NCBI RefSeq assembly: GCF_000691165.1 | Contig: NZ_ASJD01000001.1 | Span: 1 to 64,000 of the forward strand | Direction of reading: 5' to 3' | Length of the DNA stretch: 64,000 bases | Source of the DNA: Bacillus safensis FO-36b | GTDB taxonomy: Bacteria; Bacillota; Bacilli; Bacillales; Bacillaceae | Shown: positions 1 to 9,173 of the stretch, piece after piece | Position numbering within the stretch: the stretch's first letter is position 1 | How the letters are laid out: every line of letters starts with the position of its first letter | Made by a program: the position numbers and the translations under genes | Notes under the pieces: generated by a model | Database searches by the model: none | What the model was told of the DNA's origin: nothing | The model's input: the letters and a program-made list of their open reading frames with translations, nothing else

Positions 1-29
1 TAACACGGGTTCGAATCCCGTACGGGTCA
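1..29 (+). tRNA. tRNA-Glu (UUC), 3' end only
   Basis: The window opens inside a tRNA. The T arm has the stem ACGGG/CCCGT around loop TTCGAAT, followed by the acceptor strand ACGGGTC and discriminator A. The variable-loop and T-arm sequence match what I recall of Bacillus tRNA-Glu, whose 5' acceptor GGCCCGT would pair with this strand through one G-U. The anticodon lies outside the window, so identity rests on similarity. CCA is not encoded, because TTTT follows directly. It may be the last tRNA of an rRNA-associated cluster. Confidence 0.8.
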
Positions 30-34
30 TTTTT

Positions 35-66
35 AAAAGAGATCTTGTCAAAGATCTCTTTTTTAT
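35..66 (+). terminator. Rho-independent terminator of the tRNA transcript
   Basis: A 12-bp perfect stem (35-46 with 51-62) and a 4-nt loop run into a T-rich tail six bases after the tRNA end. Confidence 0.85.
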
Positions 67-79
67 TTTCTCCAAAACG

Positions 80-107
80 AAAGACCGCATCATGGCGGTC
101 TTTTTTT
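80..107. terminator. Bidirectional terminator, tRNA/tspO convergent end
   Basis: A 9-bp stem (AAAGACCGC with GCGGTCTTT) is followed by seven T on the plus strand and by a broken T tract on the minus strand. It lies just past the tspO stop codon and can serve both converging transcripts. Confidence 0.7.
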
Positions 108-582
108 ACATATTCATGGAATAGATCGTATAAGACAAGTATGTGGCAAAAAAGCCCCATAAGACATAAGGAATCAGTAAAATTGGAACGACATTGCTTA
201 GTTTACGTGAGACGATGACAAGTGCAAGTGCTGTCAGTGCGACGAGCAGGCAGTCGATTGTAGCTGCAAACAAATCCTTTTGTGTAAATTGAAAAAAGCT
301 AAAGGCTTGATTGAAAACATAATTTAAAAGGAAAAGAATCCAAAATGGTAAAGTGATTTTTTGGAACCCATATTTTCCATAAATGATCGCTGCGGACAAT
401 GAGATGAGTGCAAATAAGACAGCCCACACAGCAGCAATGACACCGCCACCAGGCGTCCATTCTGGTTTATTCAATGCGTCATACCATTCTCTGTCGATGG
501 GGAACAAGAATCCGGCAATAGAGAATAGTGCGTATGTAATAAAGAAGACGACAATCGCCCAAATGATACTTTTTCTAGCCAT
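106..582 (-). CDS. tspO: TspO/MBR family tryptophan-rich sensory protein
   Basis: A 158-residue integral membrane protein with five predicted hydrophobic segments and the family hallmark NKPEWTPGG near residue 38, plus many Trp and aromatic residues. TspO proteins bind and may degrade porphyrins in the membrane; the B. subtilis homologue is YtaB/TspO. The reading frame extends upstream to 627, but the ATG at 582 is preceded by GGAGGAG at good spacing and starts MARKSI, so it was chosen. The gene stands alone and is convergent with the tRNA. The fold assignment is firm; the physiological substrate is not known from sequence. Confidence 0.9.
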   Translation of the reverse strand: MARKSIIWAIVVFFITYALFSIAGFLFPIDREWYDALNKPEWTPGGGVIAAVWAVLFALISLSAAIIYGKYGFQKITLPFWILFLLNYVFNQAFSFFQFTQKDLFAATIDCLLVALTALALVIVSRKLSNVVPILLIPYVLWGFFATYLSYTIYSMNM

Positions 583-668
583 CAAGAATCTCCTCCAATC
601 AAATTCACTCTTAAAATGATTTCCCAATAATTACATGATATAAACATAAAGCCCCCAATATGAGGGGA

Positions 669-1403
669 CTAATGATTTTCTTCTGTATAAGGTTCTTCCT
701 CGTACGGTTTCAAGTCACCAAATACCGTCATGACACCTTCTTCGTCTAGTGCTTCTTCATAGGCCTCGTGTGCTTTGGTCGGATACACCTTGCTGGCTTT
801 TCCTTCAATATCAGCAGCTGCGAATCCTTCGTAGTCCTCCACATAATCTTCATCTTCTGATTGTGTATACACATCATCGTATGTTAGAGGAGGGAATTCC
901 ATATCAGATGGGGTCTCAGAGTTTCCGTAGCGTTCTACGTCTTGGTAGGCATCCTCTCCATCGTACGCAGCACTTTCTTCATTTTCAAATTGTCCCGCGG
1001 GAGGACTTAATAAATCCTCTTCAATCGGACGGTTTTGTGAAACGGTCTGTTCTTTTGAATGCTCTGTGCAAGTGACGGCAGTAGGCAGGGCTTCTAAGCG
1101 TTCCTTTGGAATAGGGGCTTTACAGACCTTGCACAGACCATAAGAGCCGTCAGCAATGGCTTGGAGTGCTTCATTGATGTCTAACATATGTTCATGTTCC
1201 AAGCTGTTTAAAGCAATATCTTTCCCCCGCTCGAACAGCTCTGTCCCTTGATCACCCGGGTGGTTATCATAGGCAGACAATTCACCGATCGAATCGTAAG
1301 GAAAGGATACTTTCTGTTCATCGTCATGGCTTTTGGCTTCAAGTTCTTTCTTTTCATCGAGAAGGCGCTGCTTCAAATGATGTAATTCGTCTTTAGACAA
1401 CAA
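669..1403 (-). CDS. yteA: YteA family DksA/TraR-type zinc-finger regulator
   Basis: About 244 residues. The N-terminal third is helical and charged, then comes a DksA/TraR-like finger with CKVC and a downstream cysteine 18 residues after it (roughly residues 90-115). The last half is acidic and low in complexity. B. subtilis YteA belongs to a Bacillus sporulation-associated family related to DksA, which acts on RNA polymerase; its role is poorly defined. The ATG at 1412 is jammed against its own AAAGG ribosome site, so I prefer the TTG codons at 1403 or 1400, which have normal spacing. It precedes menA on the same strand but is not clearly co-transcribed. Confidence 0.8.
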   Translation of the reverse strand: MLSKDELHHLKQRLLDEKKELEAKSHDDEQKVSFPYDSIGELSAYDNHPGDQGTELFERGKDIALNSLEHEHMLDINEALQAIADGSYGLCKVCKAPIPKERLEALPTAVTCTEHSKEQTVSQNRPIEEDLLSPPAGQFENEESAAYDGEDAYQDVERYGNSETPSDMEFPPLTYDDVYTQSEDEDYVEDYEGFAAADIEGKASKVYPTKAHEAYEEALDEEGVMTVFGDLKPYEEEPYTEENH

Positions 1404-1488
1404 AGCGATCATCCTTTCATATCAAACATATTGTTAGTATGAGCAATTTTGTATGTAAGACTAGTTCCAATTTGAAGCAATTCCTTAT

Positions 1489-1516
1489 TAAAAAAACGCC
1501 TGCGGCTGCAGGCGTT
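1489..1516 (-). terminator. Terminator of menA
   Basis: A 9-bp GC-rich stem (AACGCCTGC with GCAGGCGTT, loop of 4) is followed on the minus strand by a run of T, five bases past the menA stop. Confidence 0.9.
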
Positions 1517-1521
1517 CTTTG

Positions 1522-2460
1522 TTACGCGATATAGTATTGTAAGATTAAAGCGATCGTCAGCAGAAAACCAAAAAATGTATTGGTTTGAGCTGTAGATTTC
1601 ATGGCATTCATTAATTCAATCGGCTTTTCTTTTTGTTTAAACTCTTTAATGGCTGTATAGGCTTTTGGCACACTGAGTAAAACAAGAAGACTCCAAAGAC
1701 CGACGATATCTGTGAAGATATAAACAAAAATGAGTACATATGATACCAAAAACATGGAAAGTAAAATGTTCACTGCAGCTTTGCGTCCAGCAAGAATGGC
1801 AAGTGTTCTTCGTCCATTTTCCTTGTCCCCGTCTAAATCACGGATATTGTTCGACAGTAAGATGGCACCAACTAAAATAGAAATTGGTAGTGAGACGAGA
1901 ACAGCTTTAGACGTCAGTGTGCCTGTTTGGATATAGAAACTAATCAGGATGATTCCTAATCCCATAAAAGCACCTGAAACAAGTTCTCCAAACGGTGTAT
2001 ATGCAATTGGTACAGGGCCGCCAGTATAGAAATAGCCTGCTGCCATACAAATAAGACCTATTAGTGCAATCCACCAGCTAGACATCATGCAAATATATAC
2101 CCCAAGTAATAAAGAAACCGCAAATAGTGCATAAGCAAGGGTGAGGACTGTCTTTGGCTTCACACCGTTTCTTACAATGGCTCCGCCGATGCCGACAGAT
2201 TTCTCGTTGTCCAGCCCGCGAACATAATCAAAGTACTCATTAAACATGTTTGTTGCGATTTGGATAAACATAGATGCGAACAGCATGGCTAAAAATAGCC
2301 CACCATGTATTTGACCACTTGGAAGTGCTAAAACAGTTCCTAAAGTAACGGGAATAAATGCCGCTGTTAGTGTATGCGGTCGTAGTAAATTCCACCAAAT
2401 CCGCCAGTTTTTATCAGGCTTTATTGGTGAAAGCTGATCTGATATCGATTGATGCTGCAT
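1522..2460 (-). CDS. menA: 1,4-dihydroxy-2-naphthoate polyprenyltransferase
   Basis: A 312-residue UbiA-family membrane prenyltransferase that attaches the polyprenyl (usually heptaprenyl) chain to DHNA, giving demethylmenaquinone. It shows about eight or nine transmembrane segments and the two Asp-rich motifs: N-x-x-x-D in NMFNEYFDYVRGLD and D-x-x-D in DLDGDKENGRR, which bind magnesium diphosphate. The frame runs up to 2583, but the ATG at 2460 has AAAGGAG about 10 bases upstream. It lies back to back with menF, so the DHNA-consuming step sits beside the genes that make DHNA. In B. subtilis, as I recall, menA is elsewhere on the chromosome. Confidence 0.93.
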   Translation of the reverse strand: MQHQSISDQLSPIKPDKNWRIWWNLLRPHTLTAAFIPVTLGTVLALPSGQIHGGLFLAMLFASMFIQIATNMFNEYFDYVRGLDNEKSVGIGGAIVRNGVKPKTVLTLAYALFAVSLLLGVYICMMSSWWIALIGLICMAAGYFYTGGPVPIAYTPFGELVSGAFMGLGIILISFYIQTGTLTSKAVLVSLPISILVGAILLSNNIRDLDGDKENGRRTLAILAGRKAAVNILLSMFLVSYVLIFVYIFTDIVGLWSLLVLLSVPKAYTAIKEFKQKEKPIELMNAMKSTAQTNTFFGFLLTIALILQYYIA

Positions 2461-2715
2461 AAAATATACTCCTTTAAATAAAAAAATACGTACACGTCCA
2501 AATTCCAGTTTAGCAAAGTTCAAAAAGGTGTCAATATATTGATGCGATGAATCGGGAAAAAGATGTTTGCTAATCGTTGCCATATCGAAGGAAAGCTTGA
2601 TTTTAGAACAGGTCCTGCCATTTTACCTTTGATGCTCTCGTTTCAATAAGCAGGAGCGAAAAAATCTTGAAAGCGTGATATAATAAGGATTCGAGGTTTT
2701 AAAAGCTGTTTTCTT

Positions 2716-2775
2716 TACTAAGTTCATCTGTTAAGGTTTATAATAGAAAAGCAGGTCATTCGACATATTCGAATG
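2716..2775 (+). promoter_or_regulatory. Candidate menF promoter with adjacent inverted repeat
   Basis: The 382-bp gap between menA and menF holds a perfect -10 TATAAT at 2739-2744 with only a weak TTTACT-like -35. Just downstream is an inverted repeat, CATTCG (2757-2762) and CGAATG (2770-2775), separated by 7 bases, a possible operator. I see no small gene in this gap. The promoter is inferred from pattern only. Confidence 0.4.
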
Positions 2776-2842
2776 TTCATGTATTTTTTCATTATGGGTT
2801 TTATTTTTTTATGTTATTTCATGGATTTTGGAGGAATGTATC

Positions 2843-4261
2843 ATGGTGACAACAGTGCAAAGTACTTTCCGGCAGGAAGCGCTCGCGACATTAGAAGAAG
2901 CGAATAACGTCAACCATGCTGTTTTGATAAGCTACTCCAGAAGAGTTGACGATCTGGATCCTCTTGCCTTTTTCCAAAGCGGCGAAGCGGATTTTTTAGG
3001 CGAGCGGTTTTTTTGGTCTGATCCAGAAAGCCAAATGATATTTTCTGGACTTGGCAGAGCGGCCGTCATTAAATCATCTGAGCAAGGCAAGGAACGATTC
3101 GATATAGTCCATCAAGAATGGGAACAGCTAAAGCAGCACATGTTCCATTTTCATGATGAGAAGGAGTTAAAGCAAGCGGCTGTTGGTCCGCTTTTATTTG
3201 GAGGATTCTCGTTTGATCCGCACGAAGAGAAGGCGCGTCATTGGGAAGCATTTGGCGAGGCTCATTTTTTTGTGCCATCGATCATGCTGACTGTTTCAAA
3301 AGAAGGCAGCTTTCTTACGATCAATGAGTGGAAGCAGGTGGACGGGAATGTTCATCAGCTTATTCAAGAATTAGAACAAAAGGCCTCTCGTTTCGAGACA
3401 TTACCAGTACGGACTGGTGGACAAGCTGAACTTGTTCATATGGAAGAGCTGGATGTGAACGAATGGATGAAGGCGATCCAAGAAGCGACAGACCACATTC
3501 GTGCAAACGAATATGAAAAGGTTGTTTTAGCAAGAGAAGTCTTGCTTCACTATAAAAATCAAATTGAACTTGCTCCACTATTAGCAGAATTATTAAAGCA
3601 TCAAACAACAAGTTATGTATTTGCGGTTGAACAGGGAAGACAAGCATTTGTCGGAGCAACGCCGGAACGCTTAGTGAAAAAAAGCGGCGGAGAGGTCTTT
3701 TCATCCTGTTTAGCAGGTTCCATTGTTCGCGGAAAAGATGAAGCGGAGGATCACGCATTAGGCGAGAAACTGCTGCATGATGAGAAGAATTTAATTGAAC
3801 ATCAAATTGTCGTCAATATGATTGAGCAAGCATTTAAAGCGAATTGCCTTCATGTGCATAAACCAAATCAACCAAGTCTTTATAAAACAAAAAACATTCA
3901 GCATTTGTTTACACCGATTGTGGGAGAAATTAAAAGCAGCTGTTCCCTTTTTTCATTAATTGAGCAGCTTCATCCGACGCCGGCACTAGGCGGATATCCG
4001 AAGGAAAAGGCTATAGAAGTGATTCGTGAAATCGAACCGCTTAAGCGCGGCTGGTATGCAGCGCCGGTAGGCTGGATTGATTCTCAGGATAATGGAGAAT
4101 TTGCTGTAGCCATTCGGTCAGGTCTTATTGAGGAAGATCATGTTCGTTTATTCGCTGGCTGCGGAATTGTAGAGGATTCCCTTGCAAAGCAGGAGTATGA
4201 GGAAACACAAGTGAAGTTAAGACCAATGCTGTCTGCTCTTGGAGGTCATCCTATTGAATAA
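2843..4261 (+). CDS. menF: Menaquinone-specific isochorismate synthase
   Basis: A 472-residue chorismate-binding enzyme that isomerises chorismate to isochorismate, the committed step to menaquinone. The C-terminal catalytic half carries the family blocks [32 protein letters not shown] and AGCGIVEDS. Chorismate-utilising enzymes of this kind need magnesium. The ATG at 2843 is preceded by GGAGG; the upstream TTG at 2828 overlaps that site and is unlikely. It is the first gene of menFDHBEC and its stop overlaps the menD start by 8 bases, implying translational coupling. Confidence 0.95.
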   Translation: MVTTVQSTFRQEALATLEEANNVNHAVLISYSRRVDDLDPLAFFQSGEADFLGERFFWSDPESQMIFSGLGRAAVIKSSEQGKERFDIVHQEWEQLKQHMFHFHDEKELKQAAVGPLLFGGFSFDPHEEKARHWEAFGEAHFFVPSIMLTVSKEGSFLTINEWKQVDGNVHQLIQELEQKASRFETLPVRTGGQAELVHMEELDVNEWMKAIQEATDHIRANEYEKVVLAREVLLHYKNQIELAPLLAELLKHQTTSYVFAVEQGRQAFVGATPERLVKKSGGEVFSSCLAGSIVRGKDEAEDHALGEKLLHDEKNLIEHQIVVNMIEQAFKANCLHVHKPNQPSLYKTKNIQHLFTPIVGEIKSSCSLFSLIEQLHPTPALGGYPKEKAIEVIREIEPLKRGWYAAPVGWIDSQDNGEFAVAIRSGLIEEDHVRLFAGCGIVEDSLAKQEYEETQVKLRPMLSALGGHPIE

Positions 4262-5999
4262 TCACATCATGACAACATATATAGGCAGATTGATGGATGA
4301 ATTCGTCCAAGGTGGTGTGAAAGAGGCAGTTGTCTGTCCAGGTTCTCGTTCAACTCCGCTTGCGATGCTGGCTCTTGCTCATCAAGACATCCATGTCCAT
4401 GTTTTAGTGGACGAACGGTCTGCTGCTTTTTATGCGCTTGGTCTTGCAAAAGCAAGTCAATCACCAGTGCTGCTTATTTGTACATCAGGTACAGCAGCTG
4501 CTAATTTTTATCCAGCCATTGTAGAGGCGCATTATTCTCGTGTACCTCTTATTGTTTTAACTGCTGATCGGCCGCACGAATTGAGGGAAGTTGGAGCACC
4601 TCAAGCGATTGATCAGCAATTCTTATTCGGTAAGTTTGTTAAATGGTTCACAGACTTAGCTCTGCCAGAGGAAAGTCAAACAATGCTGCGATATGTTCAG
4701 ACAGCAGCTGCGAGAGCAAATCACATGTCGATGCAGGAGCCAAAGGGGCCTGTTCAGATTAATGTACCTCTGAGAGAACCATTGCTTCCTGATCTGTCTA
4801 TTGATCCTTTCGCGAGAGAAGAATCAGACACGAAAAAGGTATTAGCATCAGGTCAGACATTCCCAAATGATCGAGTGATGTCTGAAATCGTAACCGTCAT
4901 GAACCATTGCAAAAAGGGACTGATTGTGGCTGGTGAACTTCATACACAGGAAGAAAAAGAGGCAGTTTTACGCCTTTCGAAAGCTCTTCATTTACCTATT
5001 TTAGCTGACCCGCTGTCTCTTTTGCGCAACGGACATGTAAATGAAGATCTGATTATCGATGCGTATGATTCTTTATTAAAAGATGAAGCATTACAGCAGC
5101 ACCTATTGCCGGATATGGTCATTCGTTTTGGACCGATGCCTGTATCTAAGCCCTTATTCAAGTGGCTGGAAAAACATGCGGAAGTGAAGCAGATTGTTGT
5201 AGATGCAGCCGGAGGTTTTCGTGATCCTGGGTTAAGTGCTTCATACGTCATTGAAAGTACTGTGTCTGCTTTTGTAGAAGCAGCATTAAATCAAGCAGTA
5301 CAACGTAAAGAGACAAGCTTCTTAAACTGCTGGCAGAATGCTAATTCTTCATTCAGAACGCATGCAGCCCGCTATTCAGATGAGGATTTGTCCTTTGAAG
5401 GGAATGTGTACCGTCAGCTTCAGCACCTCTTGCCAAAGGAGAGTGTCCTTTTTATCGGAAATAGTATGCCGATTCGTGATGTAGATACATTTTTCGAAAC
5501 TCAGTCCAAGCCTTTTCGAATGATGGCCAATCGCGGAGCAAATGGCATTGACGGCGTTGTGTCCACAGCACTTGGCACGTATGCAGCATTGAAGCAGCCA
5601 GTCACTTTAGTCATTGGAGATTTATCATTTTACCATGATATGAACGGTCTGCTTGCAGCTAAGCTGATGGACATTCCGCTGACAGTTGTTTTGATAAACA
5701 ATGATGGGGGAGGTATCTTTTCTTTCCTTCCGCAGGCGTCTGATGAACCGTATTATGAAAAGCTCTTCGGTACGCCGACAGGACTGAATTTTGAGTATGC
5801 ATCGAAGTTATATGGGGGAACCTATTCGAAACCGGCAACGAAACAAGAGTTACATGATGTGTACATGGCGCATATCGATGAACCTGGTCTTCATTTAATT
5901 GAAATTGAAACAAATCGTCATTCCCGTGTAGACAAGCATCGTCAAATGATGGATGACATATTGGAAGAAGTGAAAAAAGAATGCCTTCTCTCATCATAA
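4254..5999 (+). CDS. menD: SEPHCHC synthase (2-oxoglutarate decarboxylase type)
   Basis: A 581-residue thiamine-diphosphate enzyme that joins isochorismate and 2-oxoglutarate to give SEPHCHC. Visible features are the N-terminal CPGSRSTPL block with the [11 protein letters not shown] region and the C-terminal ThDP/Mg site [12 protein letters not shown] to NNDGGG. The TTG at 4254 sits 8 bases after GGAGGT inside the end of menF and gives the best start; a TTG at 4239 overlaps the ribosome site. The stop overlaps menH. Length and motifs match the family fully. Confidence 0.95.
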   Translation: MNNHIMTTYIGRLMDEFVQGGVKEAVVCPGSRSTPLAMLALAHQDIHVHVLVDERSAAFYALGLAKASQSPVLLICTSGTAAANFYPAIVEAHYSRVPLIVLTADRPHELREVGAPQAIDQQFLFGKFVKWFTDLALPEESQTMLRYVQTAAARANHMSMQEPKGPVQINVPLREPLLPDLSIDPFAREESDTKKVLASGQTFPNDRVMSEIVTVMNHCKKGLIVAGELHTQEEKEAVLRLSKALHLPILADPLSLLRNGHVNEDLIIDAYDSLLKDEALQQHLLPDMVIRFGPMPVSKPLFKWLEKHAEVKQIVVDAAGGFRDPGLSASYVIESTVSAFVEAALNQAVQRKETSFLNCWQNANSSFRTHAARYSDEDLSFEGNVYRQLQHLLPKESVLFIGNSMPIRDVDTFFETQSKPFRMMANRGANGIDGVVSTALGTYAALKQPVTLVIGDLSFYHDMNGLLAAKLMDIPLTVVLINNDGGGIFSFLPQASDEPYYEKLFGTPTGLNFEYASKLYGGTYSKPATKQELHDVYMAHIDEPGLHLIEIETNRHSRVDKHRQMMDDILEEVKKECLLSS

Positions 6000-6808
6000 G
6001 AATGCGTGATGGGGTAGCGTACGAAGTGGTGGACCAGAACCCTTCGGCAGCAAATGCTACACTATGCTTACACGGATTCACTGGAAGTGCAGCGTCTTGG
6101 ACGTTCTTGAATGCTTATTTGGAGAATACAAGACTGATTCAGGTCAGCTTGCTCGGACATGGGCGTACGGACTCGCCAGAAAGTGTGAGAAGATATGCAA
6201 TGTCTCAGCAGCTGGCAGATCTTGTAGAGATTTTAAACCAATTAAAGCTTCACAAAGTGAATATTCTCGGATATTCTATGGGAGGACGTATTGCTTTATC
6301 ATTTGCCGCTCGTTATCCAGATCGTGTCAATAAATTGATCCTTGAGAGTACGTCTCCTGGGCTTCGCACTTTTAAAGAGCGGATGGCAAGACTAAAGCAT
6401 GATCATCAACTTGCTCAAAAGATTAGACATGAAGGCTTAGTGAAGTTTGTGGATTTTTGGGAAAGCATTCCTTTGTTTGCGTCTCAGAAAACTTTATCAG
6501 CTGAAAGGCAGACTGAGCTGAGAGAGGGAAGACTCAAAGCCAATCCTCTTGGACTGGCTCGCAGCTTAGAAGGAATTGGAACAGGTTCACAGCCGTCTGT
6601 TTGGAAGGCGTTAAAGCATATTCATTTGCCTGCTTTGTTCATTTGCGGAACGCTTGATGAAAAGTTCTGCCATATCGGCAAACGTATGCAGCAGGAGCTG
6701 AAAGGAAGTCAATTCATTTTGGCTGAGCATGCCGGGCATACAGTTCATGTGGAACAACCACATTTTTTTGGTAAAATAGTAAGTGAGTTTATTTTAGAGC
6801 AAGATTAG
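5981..6808 (+). CDS. menH: SHCHC synthase (alpha/beta hydrolase MenH)
   Basis: A 275-residue alpha/beta-hydrolase that eliminates pyruvate from SEPHCHC. It shows the oxyanion region [10 protein letters not shown], nucleophile elbow GYSMGGR (Ser near residue 96), and a C-terminal HAGHTVHVE holding the catalytic His. The start overlaps menD by 19 bases and has only a weak ribosome site, so translation is probably coupled. The next ATG at 6002 is an alternative, but the longer form aligns better with what I recall of B. subtilis MenH (YtxM). Confidence 0.92.
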   Translation: MPSLIIRMRDGVAYEVVDQNPSAANATLCLHGFTGSAASWTFLNAYLENTRLIQVSLLGHGRTDSPESVRRYAMSQQLADLVEILNQLKLHKVNILGYSMGGRIALSFAARYPDRVNKLILESTSPGLRTFKERMARLKHDHQLAQKIRHEGLVKFVDFWESIPLFASQKTLSAERQTELREGRLKANPLGLARSLEGIGTGSQPSVWKALKHIHLPALFICGTLDEKFCHIGKRMQQELKGSQFILAEHAGHTVHVEQPHFFGKIVSEFILEQD

Positions 6809-6822
6809 AGGAGGAAATATTG

Positions 6823-7641
6823 ATGGCTATTGAATGGCAAACAGAGCGTCAGTATGACGAAATTTTATATGAAACGTACAATGGGATCGCAAAGATTACG
6901 ATTAATCGTCCACACGTACATAACGCGTTTACCCCAAAGACTGTTAGTGAATTAATTGATGCATTTTCACGGGCTCGTGATAATTCAGAAGTTGGTGTAA
7001 TTGTTCTTGCAGGTGCTGGCGGAAAAGCATTCTGTTCTGGTGGAGACCAAAAAGTTCGCGGCCATGGCGGTTATGTAGGAGACGATCAAATTCCACGTCT
7101 AAATGTATTAGACTTGCAGCGTTTGATTCGTGTCATTCCAAAACCAGTTATCGCAATGGTAGCAGGTTACGCGATTGGCGGAGGACACGTTCTTCACGTT
7201 GTGTGTGACCTGACGATTGCAGCAGATAATGCGATTTTTGGACAAACAGGTCCAAAAGTAGGCAGCTTTGATGCTGGTTATGGTTCAGGCTACCTTGCAC
7301 GTATTGTTGGTCATAAGAAAGCAAGAGAAATCTGGTACTTATGCCGTCAATACAATGCACAAGAAGCGCTTGATATGGGACTTGTTAACACAGTTGTCCC
7401 ATTAGATCAGCTTGAAGAGGAAACGGTGAAGTGGTGTGAGGAGATGCTAGAAAAGAGCCCGACTGCTTTACGATTCTTGAAGGCTGCATTTAACGCAGAT
7501 ACGGATGGATTAGCTGGAATTCAACAATTTGCAGGAGATGCGACACTTCTTTATTACACAACAGATGAAGCAAAAGAAGGACGCGATTCCTTTAAGGAAA
7601 AACGCAAGCCGGACTTCGGCCAGTTCCCGCGTTTCCCTTGA
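6823..7641 (+). CDS. menB: 1,4-dihydroxy-2-naphthoyl-CoA synthase
   Basis: A 272-residue crotonase-fold enzyme that cyclises o-succinylbenzoyl-CoA. It carries the CoA oxyanion-hole segments [12 protein letters not shown] and [12 protein letters not shown], and the [16 protein letters not shown] segment typical of MenB. A GAGGAGG site precedes the ATG at 6823; the TTG three bases earlier is possible but less likely. The gene follows menH by 14 bases. A terminator-like hairpin after it separates the first four men genes from menE and menC. Confidence 0.95.
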   Translation: MAIEWQTERQYDEILYETYNGIAKITINRPHVHNAFTPKTVSELIDAFSRARDNSEVGVIVLAGAGGKAFCSGGDQKVRGHGGYVGDDQIPRLNVLDLQRLIRVIPKPVIAMVAGYAIGGGHVLHVVCDLTIAADNAIFGQTGPKVGSFDAGYGSGYLARIVGHKKAREIWYLCRQYNAQEALDMGLVNTVVPLDQLEEETVKWCEEMLEKSPTALRFLKAAFNADTDGLAGIQQFAGDATLLYYTTDEAKEGRDSFKEKRKPDFGQFPRFP

Positions 7642-7660
7642 TTCAATGATATCAATGAAC

Positions 7661-7696
7661 AACAGCTTAGTGCATCAGACTAAGCTGTTTTCTTTT
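7661..7696 (+). terminator. Intra-operon terminator or attenuator between menB and menE
   Basis: A perfect 10-bp stem (AACAGCTTAG with CTAAGCTGTT) and 9-nt loop are followed by TTTCTTTT. It lies between menB and the menE ribosome site, so it should lower menE-menC transcript relative to menFDHB unless antiterminated. Confidence 0.75.
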
Positions 7697-7712
7697 ACAA
7701 AAAGGAGGTGTC

Positions 7713-9173
7713 ATGATGAAGCAACCTAATTGGCTGCTGCACCGTGCCTATTTAACGCCAGATCGAGTCGCACTCATTTATCAAGAGAAGGAGTGGACAT
7801 TTCACGAATTAGCTCAAGAAGCGGAAGTGCTTTCAAATAGACTTGCTCAGGCATCATTGAAAAAAGGGGAAACGGTTGCGCTTTTGATGAACAATCATCC
7901 TCATATGGTGATGCTTGTACATGCCTGTTTTTTATTAGGGTTAAAAATTGTGCTATTGAATAATAAGCTGACAAAAGCTGAAAGGCGCTATCAGCTAGAA
8001 GATGCAAAAGCCGCGGCGTTATTAACAGAATCTAGTTATGCAAGCGATCATGAGGGTGATTTACCCGTTTATACAATGGAAACTTTACCTGAACCAGGGC
8101 AAGGCCATATCAACAAGATCGAGAGTGAATTTGATTTGAATGAAACAGCGACCATCATGTATACATCTGGGACAACAGGACGTCCAAAAGGGGTAGAGCA
8201 AACGTATGGCAATCATTTTCATAGTGCTGTTTCCTCTGCACTGAATCTGGGTCTCAGAGAGGATGACCGCTGGCTCATTGCCCTGCCTCTTTTTCATATT
8301 AGCGGCTTATCTGCTTTATTTAAGTCTGTGATATATGGAATGACAGTCGTGCTTCATCAGAAGTTTGACGTCGATGAAGTAAAGGATTCTATTGAACGGC
8401 ATCGTGTGACGATGATTTCCGTTGTGCAGACGATGTTATCTCGTTTATTAAGCAGATTGGCAGAATGTCCATCTTCTTTGCGCTGTCTTTTATTAGGAGG
8501 AGGCCCTGCGCCTTATGCGATGCTCCAAGAAAGCAAAGAAAAGGGCTTTCCTGTCTTTCAATCGTACGGGATGACGGAAACCTGTTCACAAATTGTGACC
8601 CTTGCGCCCGAATTTAGTGTAGAGAAGCTTGGTTCAGCGGGAAAACCTCTTTTTGGGTGTGAGCTGAAAATTCAAGACGGTGATCGCATTTGCCGTCCTT
8701 TTGAGCATGGCGAAATTATGGTGAAAGGTGCAAATGTGATGAAAGGATACCTTTACCGTGAAGAAGCGACCGCGGCTGCCTTTGATGAGGGCTGGCTGAA
8801 AACGGGTGATATTGGCTATGTGGATGAGGAAGGGTTCTTATTTGTGCTTGACCGCCGTTCAGATTTAATTATTTCTGGCGGAGAAAATATTTATCCTGCG
8901 GAAATTGAAGCGGTTCTGCTAACACATCCGCATGTAAAGGAAGCCGGAGTAACGGGTATGTATGATGATAGATGGGGAGAGGTACCTGCTGCTTTCCTTG
9001 TAACAGATGTTAAGATACCGGAGAATGAGCTCTATGCTTTATGTGGGTCGCATTTAGCCAAATATAAATGGCCCGCCGCTTTTCACTTTGTGGACGAGCT
9101 GCCAAGAAATGCGTCGAATAAATTGCAAAGGCACAGACTCAGATCAAAGGGGTTTTCAAATGATTCAAATTGA
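7713..9173 (+). CDS. menE: o-Succinylbenzoate-CoA ligase
   Basis: A 486-residue ANL-superfamily adenylate-forming ligase that activates o-succinylbenzoate to its CoA thioester. Motifs in order: the P-loop-like MYTSGTTGRPKGVE near residue 150, SYGMTET near 290, TGDIGYVDEEGFLFVLDRRSD near 370 and a C-terminal lysine segment NASNKLQRHRL. AAGGAGGTG precedes two adjacent ATG codons at 7713 and 7716; spacing slightly favours the second. The stop lies inside menC, so the two are translationally coupled. Confidence 0.94.
   Translation: MMKQPNWLLHRAYLTPDRVALIYQEKEWTFHELAQEAEVLSNRLAQASLKKGETVALLMNNHPHMVMLVHACFLLGLKIVLLNNKLTKAERRYQLEDAKAAALLTESSYASDHEGDLPVYTMETLPEPGQGHINKIESEFDLNETATIMYTSGTTGRPKGVEQTYGNHFHSAVSSALNLGLREDDRWLIALPLFHISGLSALFKSVIYGMTVVLHQKFDVDEVKDSIERHRVTMISVVQTMLSRLLSRLAECPSSLRCLLLGGGPAPYAMLQESKEKGFPVFQSYGMTETCSQIVTLAPEFSVEKLGSAGKPLFGCELKIQDGDRICRPFEHGEIMVKGANVMKGYLYREEATAAAFDEGWLKTGDIGYVDEEGFLFVLDRRSDLIISGGENIYPAEIEAVLLTHPHVKEAGVTGMYDDRWGEVPAAFLVTDVKIPENELYALCGSHLAKYKWPAAFHFVDELPRNASNKLQRHRLRSKGFSNDSN

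Noticed and set aside
2667..2684. TTGAAA and TATAAT as a promoter upstream of menF
   Set aside because: Spacing is only about 6 bases, incompatible with sigma-A use.
9088..9159. Longer N-terminus for menC
   Set aside because: Lies wholly inside menE; a proper AAAGGGG ribosome site precedes the ATG at 9160.
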